Part shown: in pieces, positions 5,338 through 5,591 of the stretch
Position numbering within the stretch: the stretch's first letter is position 1
Layout of the letters: the number at the start of each line of letters is the position of its first letter
Source of the DNA: Verrucomicrobiota bacterium
GTDB taxonomy: Bacteria > Verrucomicrobiota > Verrucomicrobiia > Limisphaerales > UBA1096
Length of the DNA stretch: 5,591 nucleotides
Reading direction: 5' to 3'
Assembly: GCA_030747575.1 (NCBI GenBank)
Contig: JASLKI010000362.1
Span: 1-5,591 of the forward strand
The notes under the pieces: generated by a model
Told to the model about the DNA's origin: nothing
Databases searched by the model: none
What the model saw: the letters and a program-made list of their open reading frames with translations, nothing else
Made by a program: the position numbers and the translations under genes

Positions 5338-5457
5338 ATGATATCAGGCCCTGATTCAGGGTTAGCCATTTTACTATTTGAAGCCGTCCAACGGTCTGCC
5401 GTTTTATTGTCCAAGGTAAGTGCCCCTTCCTACAAATTTGACTTTTCCCAAAACTAA
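5338..5457 (+). CDS. Possible 39-codon leader ORF upstream of hppA (doubtful)
   Basis: An ATG at 5338 opens a 39-residue frame (starting MISGPDSGLAILLFEAVQ and ending in FDFSQN) that stops at TAA 5455-5457, five bases before the hppA ATG. Such spacing would allow translational coupling. Against this, the strong GAGGAGG at 5305-5311 is 26 bases upstream, too far to serve this ATG, and the peptide resembles nothing I know. It may be chance. Confidence 0.2.
   Translation: MISGPDSGLAILLFEAVQRSAVLLSKVSAPSYKFDFSQN
5343..5361. repeat. Two overlapping palindromes in the hppA leader
   Basis: ATCAGGCCCTGAT (5343-5355) and CCCTGATTCAGGG (5349-5361) are each perfect 13-base palindromes around one central base, and they share CCCTGAT. 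The two hairpins are mutually exclusive in RNA. As DNA, the layout is a run of three alternating TCAGG/CCTGA half-sites. The 8-base CTGATTCA at 5351 also occurs at 5318, 33 bases upstream. Confidence 0.5.
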
Positions 5458-5462
5458 AGCCT

Positions 5463-5591
5463 ATGAATAATAATACTGTCTATCTTATCCCGCTCGCTGG
5501 ATTACTGGCCCTACTCTTCACCTATCTGCGCGCCCAATGGGTGGCTCGGCAGGATCCGGGCACCGACCGGATGAAACGCATCGCCGGTTAC
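5463..5591 (+). CDS. hppA: Membrane-bound ion-translocating pyrophosphatase, N-terminus (3' truncated)
   Basis: Only the first 43 codons are inside the window, and the frame is open at the right edge. The product starts MNNNTVYLIPLAGLLALLFT, a first transmembrane helix, followed by YLRAQWVARQDPGTDRMKRIAGY. This matches the opening of H+- or Na+-pumping inorganic pyrophosphatases: a hydrophobic helix, then a cytoplasmic W-V-x-x-x-D-x-G-T-x-x-M-x-x-I-A segment that continues into an IxEGAxAFLxxEY region. The enzyme hydrolyses pyrophosphate and pumps cations across the cytoplasmic membrane. Ion choice and potassium dependence depend on residues outside the window. No clear ribosome site precedes the ATG; the leader upstream is long and AT-rich. 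The call rests on a short segment but the pattern is characteristic. Confidence 0.85.
   Translation, partial: MNNNTVYLIPLAGLLALLFTYLRAQWVARQDPGTDRMKRIAGY

Larger units (their letters stand above)
5199..5462. promoter_or_regulatory. AT-rich divergent leader between the membrane-protein gene and hppA
   Basis: These 264 bases separate two divergent genes and are visibly richer in A and T than the flanking genes from about 5225 onward. They hold a candidate promoter (5265-5294), an inverted repeat overlapping it (5280-5294), a strong Shine-Dalgarno-like GAGGAGG at 5305-5311 that is not placed in front of any standard start codon, overlapping palindromes at 5343-5361 and a 39-codon open frame ending five bases before hppA. 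A short AACGG/CCGTT stem followed by TTATT lies at 5390-5408. No known riboswitch is recognised. Confidence 0.5.

Noticed and set aside
1..5591. A defence, CRISPR, toxin-antitoxin, prophage or transposon system
   Set aside because: No array-like repeats, nuclease or toxin families, integrase, transposase or terminal inverted repeats are visible. The genes are housekeeping, signalling and membrane genes.

Overview
The window looks like ordinary chromosome from a GC-rich bacterium of the Planctomycetota-Verrucomicrobiota group, more likely Verrucomicrobiota. The main clue is the first 187 bases, which encode the C-terminal end of the TIGR02603-type 'putative heme-binding domain' family (SLMPAGLE...MADLLAWL), a family that is largely confined to that phylum group. 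The other genes are compatible with this but not diagnostic. There is no tRNA, rRNA, CRISPR array, transposase or phage gene.

Layout from left to right: (1) the 3' end of a heme-binding-domain protein, closed by a hairpin that can act in both directions; (2) about 390 bases without a gene, rich in small hairpins; (3) nfo, endonuclease IV of base-excision repair, on the minus strand with all nine metal ligands present; (4) a divergent intergenic region of about 106 bases; (5) a 1035-residue soluble hybrid histidine kinase on the plus strand (PAS-PAS-PAS-HisKA-HATPase-REC-REC-Hpt); (6) a small histidine-rich polytopic membrane protein on the minus strand, whose stop codon overlaps the kinase stop; (7) an AT-rich divergent leader of about 264 bases; (8) the first 43 codons of hppA, the membrane-bound ion-pumping pyrophosphatase, cut by the window edge.

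The genes do not form one operon or an evident pathway. They alternate in strand and cover DNA repair, signalling, membrane energetics and extracytoplasmic redox. The kinase carries its own phosphorelay (two receivers plus Hpt) but no DNA-binding output, and no partner response regulator is present here.

The most unusual signal crosses gene boundaries: a perfect 10-bp palindrome, CTTGGCCAAG, usually extended to GCTTGGCCAAGC and up to 16 bp. It occurs six times in 5.6 kb against about 0.006 expected by base composition. Copies sit inside nfo, at the nfo 5' end, in the divergent intergenic region and three times in the 3' third of the kinase gene, where every copy is read in the same frame as Leu-Gly-Gln-Ala. 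This resembles a highly iterated palindrome, comparable in kind to cyanobacterial HIP1. It is the strongest candidate here for something undescribed.
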